From the NCBI GenBank assembly GCA_030614915.1, contig JAUXAG010000010.1, forward strand, positions 36,580-100,579: a stretch of DNA of 64,000 bases, in the 5' to 3' direction. Under the pieces are notes generated by a model. The model was given only the letters and a program-made list of their open reading frames with translations. It was not told where the DNA came from and did not search any database. Source of the stretch: Actinomycetes bacterium. Its GTDB lineage: Bacteria > Planctomycetota > Phycisphaerae > JAACET01. Position numbers and translations under genes: made by a program. The number at the start of each line of letters is the position of its first letter. Position 1 is the first letter of the stretch. Shown piece after piece: positions 24,940 to 33,404 of this stretch.

Positions 24940-24950
24940 ATACCTATAAT
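24922..24950 (+). promoter_or_regulatory. promoter of the HtrA-like protease gene
   Basis: TTGTAT (24922-24927), 17 bp, TATAAT (24945-24950), 50 bp before the ATG. In cassette copy 1 the corresponding -10 has become CATAAT. Confidence 0.6.
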
Positions 24951-25000
24951 CTGCTCGTGCGGAATATTTCAGTAGGTCTGGCCTGTGAAAGGAGGGGATT

Positions 25001-26026
25001 ATGAGTTCCCGGCGAATATGCTTCGCGGCGATTGCCCTATTGTTTTTTGTGCTCTCAGCAGCTACGGCCGATACGGTCATCCTCAAAGGCGGACACCAGG
25101 TCAGCGGACAAGTGCTCAAGAGCGATAAAAACGTTGTAATCGTGGACCTGGGCGTTACCGTATTGCGCTTGCCGCGATCGGAGGTCGTGCGCATCGAAAA
25201 ATCGGAAGGCAAAGTCCCCAAGACCGAGCCGCAGACAAAGGAGAAGATCGCCTCGGAGCAGAAGGAGTCTGCGAGTTGGCAGATGTTCCGAACGGCCCTG
25301 CTGCAGCCGACGACCATCGAGGATAATGCCCAGCGCTTCGGCGAGGCCGTGATCATGGTAACCAGCCCCAATGGGCAGGGCTCGGGGTTTATGATCACTC
25401 CCGACGGCTACTGCATTACCAACTATCACGTGATTTCCGGGGAGACGCGCATAAAAGTTACGGTGTTCCGCCGGACCGAAACCGGCTACGAGCAGAAGAA
25501 CTACAAGAAAGTCAAAATCATCGCCTTGAATCCTTTCGTGGATTTGGCCCTACTGAAGGTTGACGGCGAAGGCGACACCTTCAAGTACGCCTACCTTGGT
25601 CGAACGGATGAGCTCGAGGCCGGCCAAGAGGTCTTTGCCATCGGCAACCCCCTGGGGCTCACAAGAACCGTCAGCCAGGGCATCGTCTCGACCAAGAACC
25701 GCAACTTCCAGGGCCGACTCTACATCCAGACCACCACGGCTATAAACCCGGGGAATTCCGGCGGGCCTCTGTTCAACCTCAAAGGCGAAGTTATCGGAGT
25801 AACCTCTATGGGCTATATCTTCCTGGGGGGGCTGAATTTTGCCATTCCCGTGGACGTGGTCAAGCGTTTTGTGATTAACCGCGATGCCTTTGCCTACGAC
25901 GAGGATAATCCCAACAGCGGCTATCGCTATCTTCAGCCGGCCGGCAGAGTCAATAAGAAGAATCCACCGGCGGGCAAAGTACCGGCCGTAGAGGCGATTC
26001 AGAAAGAACAAGCGAAAGAAGAATAA
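25001..26026 (+). CDS. exported trypsin-like serine protease (HtrA/S1C type without PDZ)
   Basis: 341 residues with a signal peptide (~1-23). The protease domain has the triad His143 (NYHV), Asp181 (FVDLALL) and Ser253 (GNSGGP). Before it lies a ~45-residue 'LKGGHQVSGQVLKSDKN' segment, a small beta domain often found in planctomycete exported proteins. No PDZ domain follows; the C terminus is a charged tail. It likely acts in envelope protein quality control or processing. It is followed after 15 bp by a co-transcribed exported protein. Confidence 0.85.
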   Translation: MSSRRICFAAIALLFFVLSAATADTVILKGGHQVSGQVLKSDKNVVIVDLGVTVLRLPRSEVVRIEKSEGKVPKTEPQTKEKIASEQKESASWQMFRTALLQPTTIEDNAQRFGEAVIMVTSPNGQGSGFMITPDGYCITNYHVISGETRIKVTVFRRTETGYEQKNYKKVKIIALNPFVDLALLKVDGEGDTFKYAYLGRTDELEAGQEVFAIGNPLGLTRTVSQGIVSTKNRNFQGRLYIQTTTAINPGNSGGPLFNLKGEVIGVTSMGYIFLGGLNFAIPVDVVKRFVINRDAFAYDEDNPNSGYRYLQPAGRVNKKNPPAGKVPAVEAIQKEQAKEE

Positions 26027-26041
26027 CTGAAAGGACTCATT

Positions 26042-27964
26042 ATGATCCCTGCCAGACGATTCAAGAAACTTCTAGTTCCCTGGCTTATGGCTGGGGCTGT
26101 TGTTTTGTCGGGCCTCAATACCGCTGGGGCCATTGAGGGCGAGTTGGCCGCCCTGTTTCCGCCAGACAGCTTCTTATACGTGGTCATTCCCGAAGGCGTT
26201 ACTGCCCTGCAGGAGAAGCTCAAGAAGACCTCCATGTGGGCCCTTTACAAAGACCCGGCTATGCAGCGCTTCATTGAGTCGGCCGAAAAGACCCTCCGCG
26301 AGAAGCTCGACGAAAAGCTAAAGGAGGCTTGGAAAGAACTCGAAATCGACGAGCCCCCCGAAGAGCTTCCCTGGCCGACCGGGCGGCTGCTCTTCGCAAT
26401 GCGGATGGGGCGGGAGGTGAACGAGCTGGCGCCGGAGTTCGTGCTTATTGCGGAAATGGGCGAGAGTATAATCACCCTCAAGGAGATTGCCGACAAAGCC
26501 GCGGAAAAGGCCGTGGATGCCGGTGCTAAACGCCAGCGGGAGAATGTGCGGGGGGTCCAAATGGAAGTCATTATTCCTGCCGTGCCGGAAGCTGACGAAG
26601 GCGACAGTAGCAGTGACCCGGAGCCGTTCTGCTATGCCTTCGCCGAGGAGACGGCCCTGCTGAGCAACGATGCGGATATGCTCAGGGAGACCTTAGCCAG
26701 AATGGGCGGGGCTCAGATAGAGAGTCTAGCGGATAACAGCCAAATGCAAGAGGTAATGCAGGGCCTGGGGCCCGGCGACGTGAGGGCCTACTTCAACATC
26801 AGTTCGCTGATCAGCTCCTTGATGGACATCGCCCCAGCCGATGAGAGAACCCAGGCCCAGAAGGTCATTAGTGCCCTGGGATTGGACAACGTCGCCGGGC
26901 TGGGCATGGTGGCCCAGATTGTTCCGAGCCAGATGGAGGAACTTCGCGTCAAGGCAATGTTGACGGTGACGGGAGAGAAACGAGGAGTAGTGGCTTTGCT
27001 GACGCCGATGTCGGCCAGCACCTCGGGGCATCGTCTGCTGACCAAAGACCTGGCGGCTTTTACGGTGGCCAATTATGATCCGGAAAAGGTTTTCAATCAG
27101 ATCAACGAGATCGTACAGGCGGCGGGTGGCCCGGATATTAATATCGCCCTGGGGCAGATGATGAGTGTGACAGGGCTGAACGACCCTGCGGGCCGGCCCG
27201 CGGTGGATTTCCAGAAAGAGATAATCGGCCAATTGAACTCACCGCTGACCATTTTGTACAGGGCGGACAAGCCCTATAGCGATCCCGCCGCGTCCAAGAC
27301 GCTGGTGGCTCTGGGGGTGCGTGATGCGGCTGTACTGGAGACGGCCCTGGGCAGAATCCATGAGACCTTCATCGCCCAGGGAAACAAAGAACTCCAGCGA
27401 GAGCTTCTGGGGAGCAAGATCTTCCTGCTGCCGGGTGGGGACATACTCGGGGCGATGATGGGTGCGGTGCCCAGAAGGGCGCCGGCTGAGCAGGAGGATG
27501 AACCTTCTGCAGCTTTCGCGCTTGCCGGCAATAATCTGGTAATCGGTAGTGTGGCCGGCGTGGAGCAGGCCATCCGCGATCTCAGGCGTGACGACCTTCA
27601 GCCCATTCAAGCGGATGCCCTCTATAGCCAGGCCGCACGCTATCTGCCTGCCCAGTCGGGAGTATGGTCTTACGAGAATCAGCAGATTACAGCAGCGTTG
27701 CTCTGGAGCCAGTTGAAAGAGGCTGCCCGGAACTATTCGGCCCAGAAGGACGATACGGATAATCGCCAGATTAGAATCGGTCTGGGCATGCCCATGCCGG
27801 TTGCGGATATGATCGAAGGGTTCGAGGACATCTGCGACTTCAGTACATTGCCGGACTTCGAGGTGGTCAAGAAATACTTCGGGGCTTACATAAGTCACAT
27901 GAAGGAAACCGAGCGGGGCGTTTATTTCGAGACGGTCATCGTCAAGGCTGGGCTAAGCCAATAG
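26042..27964 (+). CDS. exported DUF3352-like protein
   Basis: 640 residues with a signal peptide ending near residue 30 (NTAGAIEGE). The mature part begins 'LFPPDSFLYVVIP', continues with a Lys/Glu-rich helix, and repeats segments such as 'MLRETLARMGG', 'VRAYFNISSLI' and 'ALAGNNLVIGSVAGVEQAIR'. This matches large exported proteins of planctomycetes annotated as DUF3352. Function unknown. The short gap to the protease suggests one operon and a shared envelope role. Confidence 0.65.
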   Translation: MIPARRFKKLLVPWLMAGAVVLSGLNTAGAIEGELAALFPPDSFLYVVIPEGVTALQEKLKKTSMWALYKDPAMQRFIESAEKTLREKLDEKLKEAWKELEIDEPPEELPWPTGRLLFAMRMGREVNELAPEFVLIAEMGESIITLKEIADKAAEKAVDAGAKRQRENVRGVQMEVIIPAVPEADEGDSSSDPEPFCYAFAEETALLSNDADMLRETLARMGGAQIESLADNSQMQEVMQGLGPGDVRAYFNISSLISSLMDIAPADERTQAQKVISALGLDNVAGLGMVAQIVPSQMEELRVKAMLTVTGEKRGVVALLTPMSASTSGHRLLTKDLAAFTVANYDPEKVFNQINEIVQAAGGPDINIALGQMMSVTGLNDPAGRPAVDFQKEIIGQLNSPLTILYRADKPYSDPAASKTLVALGVRDAAVLETALGRIHETFIAQGNKELQRELLGSKIFLLPGGDILGAMMGAVPRRAPAEQEDEPSAAFALAGNNLVIGSVAGVEQAIRDLRRDDLQPIQADALYSQAARYLPAQSGVWSYENQQITAALLWSQLKEAARNYSAQKDDTDNRQIRIGLGMPMPVADMIEGFEDICDFSTLPDFEVVKKYFGAYISHMKETERGVYFETVIVKAGLSQ

Positions 27965-28028
27965 CAGCAGAACGGCCTGGCCGGGAAGACTTACCGTGTG
28001 GGGATTGTGGGAGTAGAGTTGAGCGGCC

Positions 28029-28173
28029 CTAGTAGTCTGTAACAGCTCAACTGCTGGCTGTCATTGCGAGCGGAGCGAAGCAATCTCAACCTCTCGGACG
28101 GTCAAGATTGCCGCGTCGGCCTTTGGCCTCCTCGCAATGACAGCTCCTAAAATTAGGCTTGACAGAGTACTAG
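28029..28173. mobile_element. nested inverted-repeat element of the TCATTGCGAG type
   Basis: Outer arms CTAGTA...TCTGT (28029-28040 and, inverted, 28162-28173) are imperfect. Inner arms GCTGTCATTGCGAG (28057-28070) and CTCGCAATGACAGC (28131-28144) are a perfect 14-bp inverted repeat. The TCATTGCGAG...AGCAATCT pattern is a palindromic repeat common in many bacterial genomes. Degenerate pieces recur at 37.0 and 37.1 kb. Confidence 0.6.
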
Positions 28174-28264
28174 TGAGCAGGGCAGGGGACATGGTAGGCG
28201 GTTAAGTTTGTTCGGATAAGGATGAACCAGGCGGGGCAAAGTTCAAATAATCCGAAGATTTTGC

Positions 28265-28293
28265 TTGATTTTTCCGGCCAGAAATGATATTAT
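28265..28293 (+). promoter_or_regulatory. promoter upstream of the small membrane peptide and cheD
   Basis: TTGATT (28265-28270), 17 bp, TATTAT (28288-28293). It would transcribe the 25-codon frame and then CheD and the two-component system. Confidence 0.55.
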
Positions 28294-28376
28294 GATCATC
28301 CTGTTTCTGGGATAGGGGCAAGGGTGGGGGTATTTGGGCCGGGCGAGGTTGTGGCTCGTCCGGCGGGGAGCAAGTC

Positions 28377-28454
28377 ATGAGGACGCTGCACAAGGTAGTT
28401 TCGCTGGGGATTTTGACCGGGGCTGCTTTGCTTGTCTGCTTGGCCTGGGTGTGA
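28377..28454 (+). CDS. 25-residue hydrophobic small protein (hypothetical)
   Basis: ATG preceded by GGGGAG at 7 nt spacing. It encodes a basic start (MRTLHK) and a single ~17-residue hydrophobic helix. It lies between a good promoter and CheD. It could be a small membrane protein or a leader peptide controlling the downstream genes. No homologue is recognised. Confidence 0.4.
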   Translation: MRTLHKVVSLGILTGAALLVCLAWV

Positions 28455-28502
28455 TCATTATGAGGCCGGGAGTGGAAAAGCTCGAAGAATGCCGGAAGTA
28501 AG

Positions 28503-28979
28503 ATGAAAAAAATTGTTGATGTCCAGATAGGCCAAGTCAAAACAGCTAAGGGAAAAGTAATACTGCAATCGAAAGCCATTGGCTCCTGCATCGCTATTAT
28601 TGCTTACGACCCTAGGAGAAATGTCGGCTCGCTGGCCCACGTTATGCTGCCCGGCAGCGCTCCTGGCGACAAAAAAGCCAGTGAGAAAACAAAATACGCC
28701 GCTAATGCCATTGCCACCATAGTCAGCAAAGTGAGCCGCCTGGGTTCAAAAAAAGACGACCTCGAGGTGACTCTGGTCGGCGGCGGAAACGTACTCAATA
28801 GAGCCGATGACACCATCTGTAAAGACAATGTCGAATCAACATTGCGGCTATTGAGCAAAGAGGGCTTGAAGGTAAGAGCCCAGGCACTCGGGGGAACAAA
28901 CAGAAAAAGTGTCTCTCTCGATGTCGAGCGCGGAATTGTATCTTATAGCGAAGGTAATGGCAGCGAAAGACAACTGTAG
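28503..28979 (+). CDS. cheD: CheD-family chemoreceptor glutamine deamidase
   Basis: 158 residues, the normal CheD size. The catalytic Cys29 is in AIGSCIAIIAYD and His46 in LAHVMLPGS; 'VTLVGGGNVL' and the C-terminal 'ALGGTNRKSVSLDVERG' match the family's later motifs. CheD deamidates or binds chemoreceptors and CheC. No chemoreceptor, CheC or CheA lies in this window; instead a membrane histidine kinase with long Gln-rich coiled coils follows, which could be the substrate. Confidence 0.82.
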   Translation: MKKIVDVQIGQVKTAKGKVILQSKAIGSCIAIIAYDPRRNVGSLAHVMLPGSAPGDKKASEKTKYAANAIATIVSKVSRLGSKKDDLEVTLVGGGNVLNRADDTICKDNVESTLRLLSKEGLKVRAQALGGTNRKSVSLDVERGIVSYSEGNGSERQL

Positions 28980-29073
28980 AGGACGAACAATAGAATCCCA
29001 GAGTAGAAACAGATGATGAAGATGAGAAAGAGAAGAAGGAGTTGCCGGAAAGCATAATAGAGGTAGATGCGAT

Positions 29074-31191
29074 ATGATCGCCCAAAAATACAAAATGGGG
29101 ATAATGGCCATCCTTATGGTCGCTGCCTGCTCTTTCATGTACTGCTTTCATGTCTTTCTTGGAGCAGGCAGTGTTGTTAGCCACGTATTTTATGTTCCAA
29201 TTGTTTTAGCCTGCATTTGGTGGAAAAGAAAAGGTTTGATCGTGGCTGTGGCTTCATCGGCCTTTTTAACTATCAGCCACATTGTTCTCAGACCGGATGT
29301 GGCCACGGCTGATGATTATTTTCGTGCTGCGATGTTTCTGATTATCGGCTTTATAGTCGCTGCCCTAAGTGAGCACATTGCAAAGGATCAGGATCTGCTC
29401 AGAGCCGCCAACCAGCAGCTAACAGCAAGTGAACAACAGCTAAGAGCCAGTAATCAGCAATTACAGGCCAGCGAGCAACAGCTTAGGGCTGCCAATCAGC
29501 AGTTAGACGCCAGCAATCAACAGCTCCGGGCCAGCGAAGAGGAACTTCGCAAGGTCAACCATGACCTCGAGGACCGGGTCAAGGAGCTGCATTGCCTTTA
29601 CGGGCTGTCCCAGCTTATCGAGCGGCCTGGCACGACGGTAGAAGAGATTTTACAGGGTTTGGCGGAACTGATACCAACGGCCTGGGAGTATTCGGAGATT
29701 ACCGCTGCTCGAATTATCCTGGAAAACCGTCGGTTTGAAACTGCCAATTTCCGCAAAACCGCGTGGCTGCAATCTGCCCATATCAAAGTGCATGGCAAAA
29801 AGGCGGGAACCATAGAGGTCTGCTACCTCCAAGAAAGGCCGCCAATGGATGAGGGGCCTTTCCTGAAAGAGGAAAGAGAACTGTTGGATCTATTAGCCAA
29901 GCGCTTGGGGCATACTGTCGAACGCATTCGGGACGAAGAAGAGCTCAAAGCTGCTCATCAGCAGCTAATAGCAAGTGAACAACAGCTAAAAGCCTCCAAT
30001 CAGCAGTTACGGGCCAACGAGCAGCAGCTGCAGGCAGCCAACCAACAGTTGCAGGCGACTGAGCAGCAGCTCAAGGCCGCCAACCAGCAATTAGAGGCCG
30101 ACATCGCCGAGCGTAAGAGGATGGAGACAGCACTGCGGGAAAGCGAGCAACTGTTTAGGCTAATAGTGGAAACGGCTTTTGATGGAATAAATATTTGCGA
30201 GTTCGACCCGGATACGAACAAGAGGCGGCTTGTTTCTTGCAACGACCACTATGTAAAAATGTCCGGATATACTCGGGAACAACTTGTAAACGCGGAAAAT
30301 CTAAATGACTTAGTCGTACAGCACCCTTCAAAGGCGGCAATGACGACCCCTGGCGATTGGATCGTTGATGGTACGTCATCTACGGGAATGACCTCCTGGA
30401 AACGACCGGATGGCAAGGAAAATATTTATGAATGGTCGGCAATTTCCGTCAAGAAGGGGGACAAGTTTCAAATTATCGGGGTAGACCGCGACATCACCGA
30501 GCGCAAGAAGACGGAGGAAAGACTCCGTGACTATCGGCGACGGCTGCGGGAGCTGGCATCGGAGCTGGTATTGGCCGAGGAGCATCTGCGGCGGCGAATC
30601 GCCAGGGACCTGCACGACGACGTGGGCCAGGAACTGCTCTCGGTCAAGATGCGCCTGGCTGAGCTACGTAAGGGGCGAGCTTCGGCCAAGCGGACCGCTG
30701 CCCTGGAGGGAATCCTCAAATCTGTCGACAGGACGATTCAGAACACGCGCTCTCTGCTGTTCGATCTGAGCCCACCGGTGTTGTACGAGCTGGGCTTCGA
30801 GCCGGCCGTGGAGTGGCTGACGGAAAAGCTTCAAGCCGACCACGGTATCGCGACCGTCTTCGAGGACGACGGCCAGGCCAAACCGCTCACAGATGATTTG
30901 CGGATCGGACTGTTCCGAGCGCTTCGTGAATTGCTGGTCAACATAGTCAAGCACGCCCAGGCCAAGAACGTCAAGGTTTCTGCGCGAAGAGACGGCCCGA
31001 ACATCCGCGTGGAAGTCCAAGACGACGGCGTGGGATTCGATGTCGAGAAAACCCAAGTCCCCGGGGACCTGAGCAACGGGTTCGGCCTTTTCGACATTCG
31101 CGAAAGGCTCCACCACTTTGACGGAAGCTTCCAAATAGAGTCCAAGCCCGGTCAGGGAACGCGGGTAACGCTGCTGGCCCCTCTAAAATGA
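29074..31191 (+). CDS. membrane sensor histidine kinase with QQL coiled coils, GAF and PAS domains (NarL-partner type)
   Basis: 705 residues. Four or so membrane helices (~8-105) are followed by a coiled coil of repeated (A/S)-x-(E/N)-Q-Q-L units (~110-165), a GAF-like domain (~170-285), a second QQL coiled coil (~290-345), a PAS domain (~350-475) and a HisKA_3 dimerisation domain with His in 'IARDLHDDVGQELL' (~507-520). The ATPase domain has DDGVGFD near the C terminus. This kinase class pairs with LuxR/NarL regulators, and one follows 28 bp downstream. AGAGG precedes the ATG. Confidence 0.87.
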   Translation: MIAQKYKMGIMAILMVAACSFMYCFHVFLGAGSVVSHVFYVPIVLACIWWKRKGLIVAVASSAFLTISHIVLRPDVATADDYFRAAMFLIIGFIVAALSEHIAKDQDLLRAANQQLTASEQQLRASNQQLQASEQQLRAANQQLDASNQQLRASEEELRKVNHDLEDRVKELHCLYGLSQLIERPGTTVEEILQGLAELIPTAWEYSEITAARIILENRRFETANFRKTAWLQSAHIKVHGKKAGTIEVCYLQERPPMDEGPFLKEERELLDLLAKRLGHTVERIRDEEELKAAHQQLIASEQQLKASNQQLRANEQQLQAANQQLQATEQQLKAANQQLEADIAERKRMETALRESEQLFRLIVETAFDGINICEFDPDTNKRRLVSCNDHYVKMSGYTREQLVNAENLNDLVVQHPSKAAMTTPGDWIVDGTSSTGMTSWKRPDGKENIYEWSAISVKKGDKFQIIGVDRDITERKKTEERLRDYRRRLRELASELVLAEEHLRRRIARDLHDDVGQELLSVKMRLAELRKGRASAKRTAALEGILKSVDRTIQNTRSLLFDLSPPVLYELGFEPAVEWLTEKLQADHGIATVFEDDGQAKPLTDDLRIGLFRALRELLVNIVKHAQAKNVKVSARRDGPNIRVEVQDDGVGFDVEKTQVPGDLSNGFGLFDIRERLHHFDGSFQIESKPGQGTRVTLLAPLK

Positions 31192-31219
31192 AAGAATCTA
31201 TTCTGGTAAGGAGAACCCG

Positions 31220-31873
31220 ATGAGCATCAGGATTCTACTGGCTGACGACCATCAACTCTTCCGCGAGGGTCTGCGTGCCCTGCTGGAAAAAGAGGCGGAC
31301 ATAGATGTAGTGGGACAGTCCCAGGATGGGCGTTCGGCGGTGGAGCAGGCCGGCGAACTCAAACCCGACGTGATTGTGATGGATATCAGCATGCCTGACC
31401 TGAACGGCATAGAAGCGACCCGGCAAATCGTGCATCGGACGCCGGGGACGAAGATTCTGGCCCTCTCGATGCATTCGGACAGACGCTTTGTGGAGGGGAT
31501 GCTCAAGGCCGGTGCCCACGGGTACCTGGTGAAGGATTGCGCCAATGAGCAATTTGTCCGGGCAATCCGGGAGGTAGCGGACGGGCGAACTTACCTGAGC
31601 CCGGCAGTCGCCGGGCAGGTGGTGGAAGCTTACGTGCATGGGGGGCGGGCAGAGCAGGGGCCGCTGTCGGGACTTCTGACGGGGCGGGAGCGCGAGGTGC
31701 TACAACTGGTAGCGGAGGGACTGAGGACCAAGGAAATTGCCAACAGGCTGCACATTAGCCCCAAAACGGCCGAGACCCACCGGCAGCAGGTCATGAACAA
31801 ACTGAATATCCACAGTGTGGCGGACCTGACCAAATTTGCCGTCCGTGAGGGCTTGACCTCCCTGGAAACCTAG
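31220..31873 (+). CDS. NarL/LuxR-family response regulator
   Basis: 217 residues: receiver domain with acidic pocket (DD at 9-10) and phospho-acceptor Asp55 in VIVMDISMPD, Lys in 'LVKD' (~104), then a LuxR-type HTH (~145-210) with 'LTGREREVLQLVAEGLRTKE' and 'ISPKTAETH'. It is the cognate partner of the kinase just upstream and is translated from the same transcript. Targets unknown. Confidence 0.92.
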   Translation: MSIRILLADDHQLFREGLRALLEKEADIDVVGQSQDGRSAVEQAGELKPDVIVMDISMPDLNGIEATRQIVHRTPGTKILALSMHSDRRFVEGMLKAGAHGYLVKDCANEQFVRAIREVADGRTYLSPAVAGQVVEAYVHGGRAEQGPLSGLLTGREREVLQLVAEGLRTKEIANRLHISPKTAETHRQQVMNKLNIHSVADLTKFAVREGLTSLET

Positions 31874-31963
31874 CGGGTATCGATTGAGCTTGCTTGGCTC
31901 GAGCGAGGGCTATTCTGCCCAGGCCGATAATACATAGTTTCCCCCAGAAAAATCAGGGACATT

Positions 31964-31986
31964 GCCTATATGGAGAGCATAGGCAT
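31964..31986. repeat. stem-loop after the two-component operon
   Basis: TGCCTAT (31964-31970) and ATAGGCA (31980-31986) pair over a 9-nt loop. No U tract follows. Confidence 0.35.
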
Positions 31987-32081
31987 CGAGCCGATACCAC
32001 AACAGATGCCCTGCGGGAGTTATTGCGGGGCCAATCCAAGGGCCCTCGCGCTGTGGGGGGCTGGTACAGCGTTTTGGGATG

Positions 32082-32119
32082 GGGGAGCCTACCAAGGGTT
32101 GGCTCCCCGCTTTTTTTTT
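32082..32119 (+). terminator. strong intrinsic terminator
   Basis: GGGGAGCC (32082-32089), an 11-nt loop, GGCTCCCC (32101-32108), GC and nine T. This ends the transcript from the two-component operon. The 200 bp before it show no supported gene. Confidence 0.85.
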
Positions 32120-32174
32120 GCGCGGAACGGCTGGGCAACAGAGCCGATAAAGGGCTGCACACGGTGAGGGATTG

Positions 32175-32183
32175 TGATATAAT
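32175..32183 (+). promoter_or_regulatory. extended -10 promoter of the Ser/Thr kinase gene
   Basis: TGATATAAT is a perfect extended -10 element; no good -35 is seen, as is usual for this promoter class. It lies 95 bp before the GTG start. Confidence 0.5.
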
Positions 32184-32277
32184 GAACTGTGGCTAGGGGG
32201 GTTGCGATTGTAATGGTATTATGGGCCTAGTAAGGCTGGCCAGCTGGGCGATTTTCCTGTTTGGCTGAGAGATACTA

Positions 32278-33198
32278 GTGAACGAATCATTTTTGCCGAA
32301 GGTTGTCGGCTACAAGATAGGCAGGTTTCTGGGCACCGGGGCTGGCAGCACAATCTATTCAGTCCGCAAGCTTGAAACGGGCCAACGGCTGGTGCTCAAG
32401 CACGTGCTCAGACGAGAGCCGGGCGACGAGCGTTTTGTGGTGCAAGCACTGAATGAATACCGGTTGGGGAGCAAAGTGACCCATCCGGTGTTGCGGCGGG
32501 TGCTGGAAATGCGGAAAAAGGGCCTGCTGAGCGTGCGGGAAGTGTTTCTCTTCATGGAGCCGGTCAAAGGCAAGCACCTGGAAGAACAGCAGCCGACGGA
32601 TTTGGCCCTTATCCTGCGAATGATGGTGGCGGTGAGCGAGGGACTGGCCTCCATTCACGAGTTGGGCTTTGTTCATGCCGACGTGAATCCGCGGAATATA
32701 CTTCTGTCTCGAAGCGGTCTGGTCAAGCTGATCGATTACGGCTTGTCCTGCCCCATCGGCACGGTCAAAGAACGGGTGCAGGGCACTTTGGTTTTTCTGT
32801 CCCCGGAGCAGGCCCGGATGGAGCAGATCGACCATCGAACGGATATATTCAACTTCGCGGCAGTGCTCTATTGGCTGGTGACATCGCAGACGATCGGCCC
32901 GCCGGAAGTCGGGCAGAACCTCGGCGGGCGACCGCACCTTGTGGCCCCGCGAGACTTGAATCCGAATCTCAGCGAGTCGCTGGGGCAATTGCTGGTTCGA
33001 TGTTTATCCCAGAAGCAAGGGGATCGGCCGGGGACCATGCAGCAAGTGGCCCAGGCCTTGCGTGCCGAGCTGACCGAGATTATCAAGCTCCCCGCCCAAC
33101 GTCGAGAGGTACACCCGGCCACGCTGCCGTCTAAATCGGTAGTCAGACACATTCCCCTGGTCAATGATCCCGAAACCAAGGCCAAAGATGGGCCTTGA
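32278..33198 (+). CDS. eukaryotic-type Ser/Thr protein kinase (atypical catalytic loop)
   Basis: 306 residues, a kinase domain only. Gly-rich loop GTGAGSTIY (~19-27), ATP Lys41 (VLKH), catalytic loop HADVNPRN (~132-139) and metal site IDYGLS (~151) are present. The loop has HAD instead of HRD, Asn in place of the usual Lys, and DYG instead of DFG, so it lacks the Arg of RD kinases; the key Asp and Asn remain. No membrane helix or sensor domain is attached. It starts with GTG. The MITE-like element begins about 40 bp after its stop. Confidence 0.85.
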   Translation: MNESFLPKVVGYKIGRFLGTGAGSTIYSVRKLETGQRLVLKHVLRREPGDERFVVQALNEYRLGSKVTHPVLRRVLEMRKKGLLSVREVFLFMEPVKGKHLEEQQPTDLALILRMMVAVSEGLASIHELGFVHADVNPRNILLSRSGLVKLIDYGLSCPIGTVKERVQGTLVFLSPEQARMEQIDHRTDIFNFAAVLYWLVTSQTIGPPEVGQNLGGRPHLVAPRDLNPNLSESLGQLLVRCLSQKQGDRPGTMQQVAQALRAELTEIIKLPAQRREVHPATLPSKSVVRHIPLVNDPETKAKDGP

Positions 33199-33237
33199 AT
33201 TTGAGTTCAACGCTCAATGAACGCCAAGACAGCCCAA

Positions 33238-33404
33238 CGGATGCATTAAGGTTTTGGGGAATTAGGATGCCAGCTCCTTTGTTTAGCCCCCAGGTTTACC
33301 CTGGGGGTTTCTTTAGTATTTAGCCCCCGGTTTTACCGGGGGTCTTACTCTGTGCCTCTGTGACTTTCTTTAGACCGCGATTCCTCCAAAACCCTAATGC
33401 ACCC
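33238..33404. mobile_element. MITE-like element 1 carrying two terminator-like hairpins
   Basis: The ends are inverted repeats: left CGGATGCATTAAGGTTTTGG (from 33238), right CCAAAACCCTAATGCACCC (ending 33404). They are flanked by an 8-bp direct repeat CAGCCCAA (33230-33237 and 33405-33412), a convincing target-site duplication. Inside are two hairpins: CCCCCAGG/CCTGGGGG (33287-33307) and CCCCCGG/CCGGGGG (33324-33342), each followed by a T-rich tract. No coding capacity. A second copy is at 44064-44319 and a left half at ~38.92 kb. Confidence 0.75.

Larger units (their letters stand above)
24773..24972 (-). repeat. duplicated promoter/signal-peptide cassette, copy 2
   Basis: Homologous to 23492-23690. 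This copy has the better plus-strand promoter on its other side and sits at a natural divergent junction, so it is probably the parent. Confidence 0.7.

Noticed and set aside
31894..32196. 100-residue ORF between response regulator and kinase
   Set aside because: It reads through a strong intrinsic terminator with nine T and has no protein-like domain.
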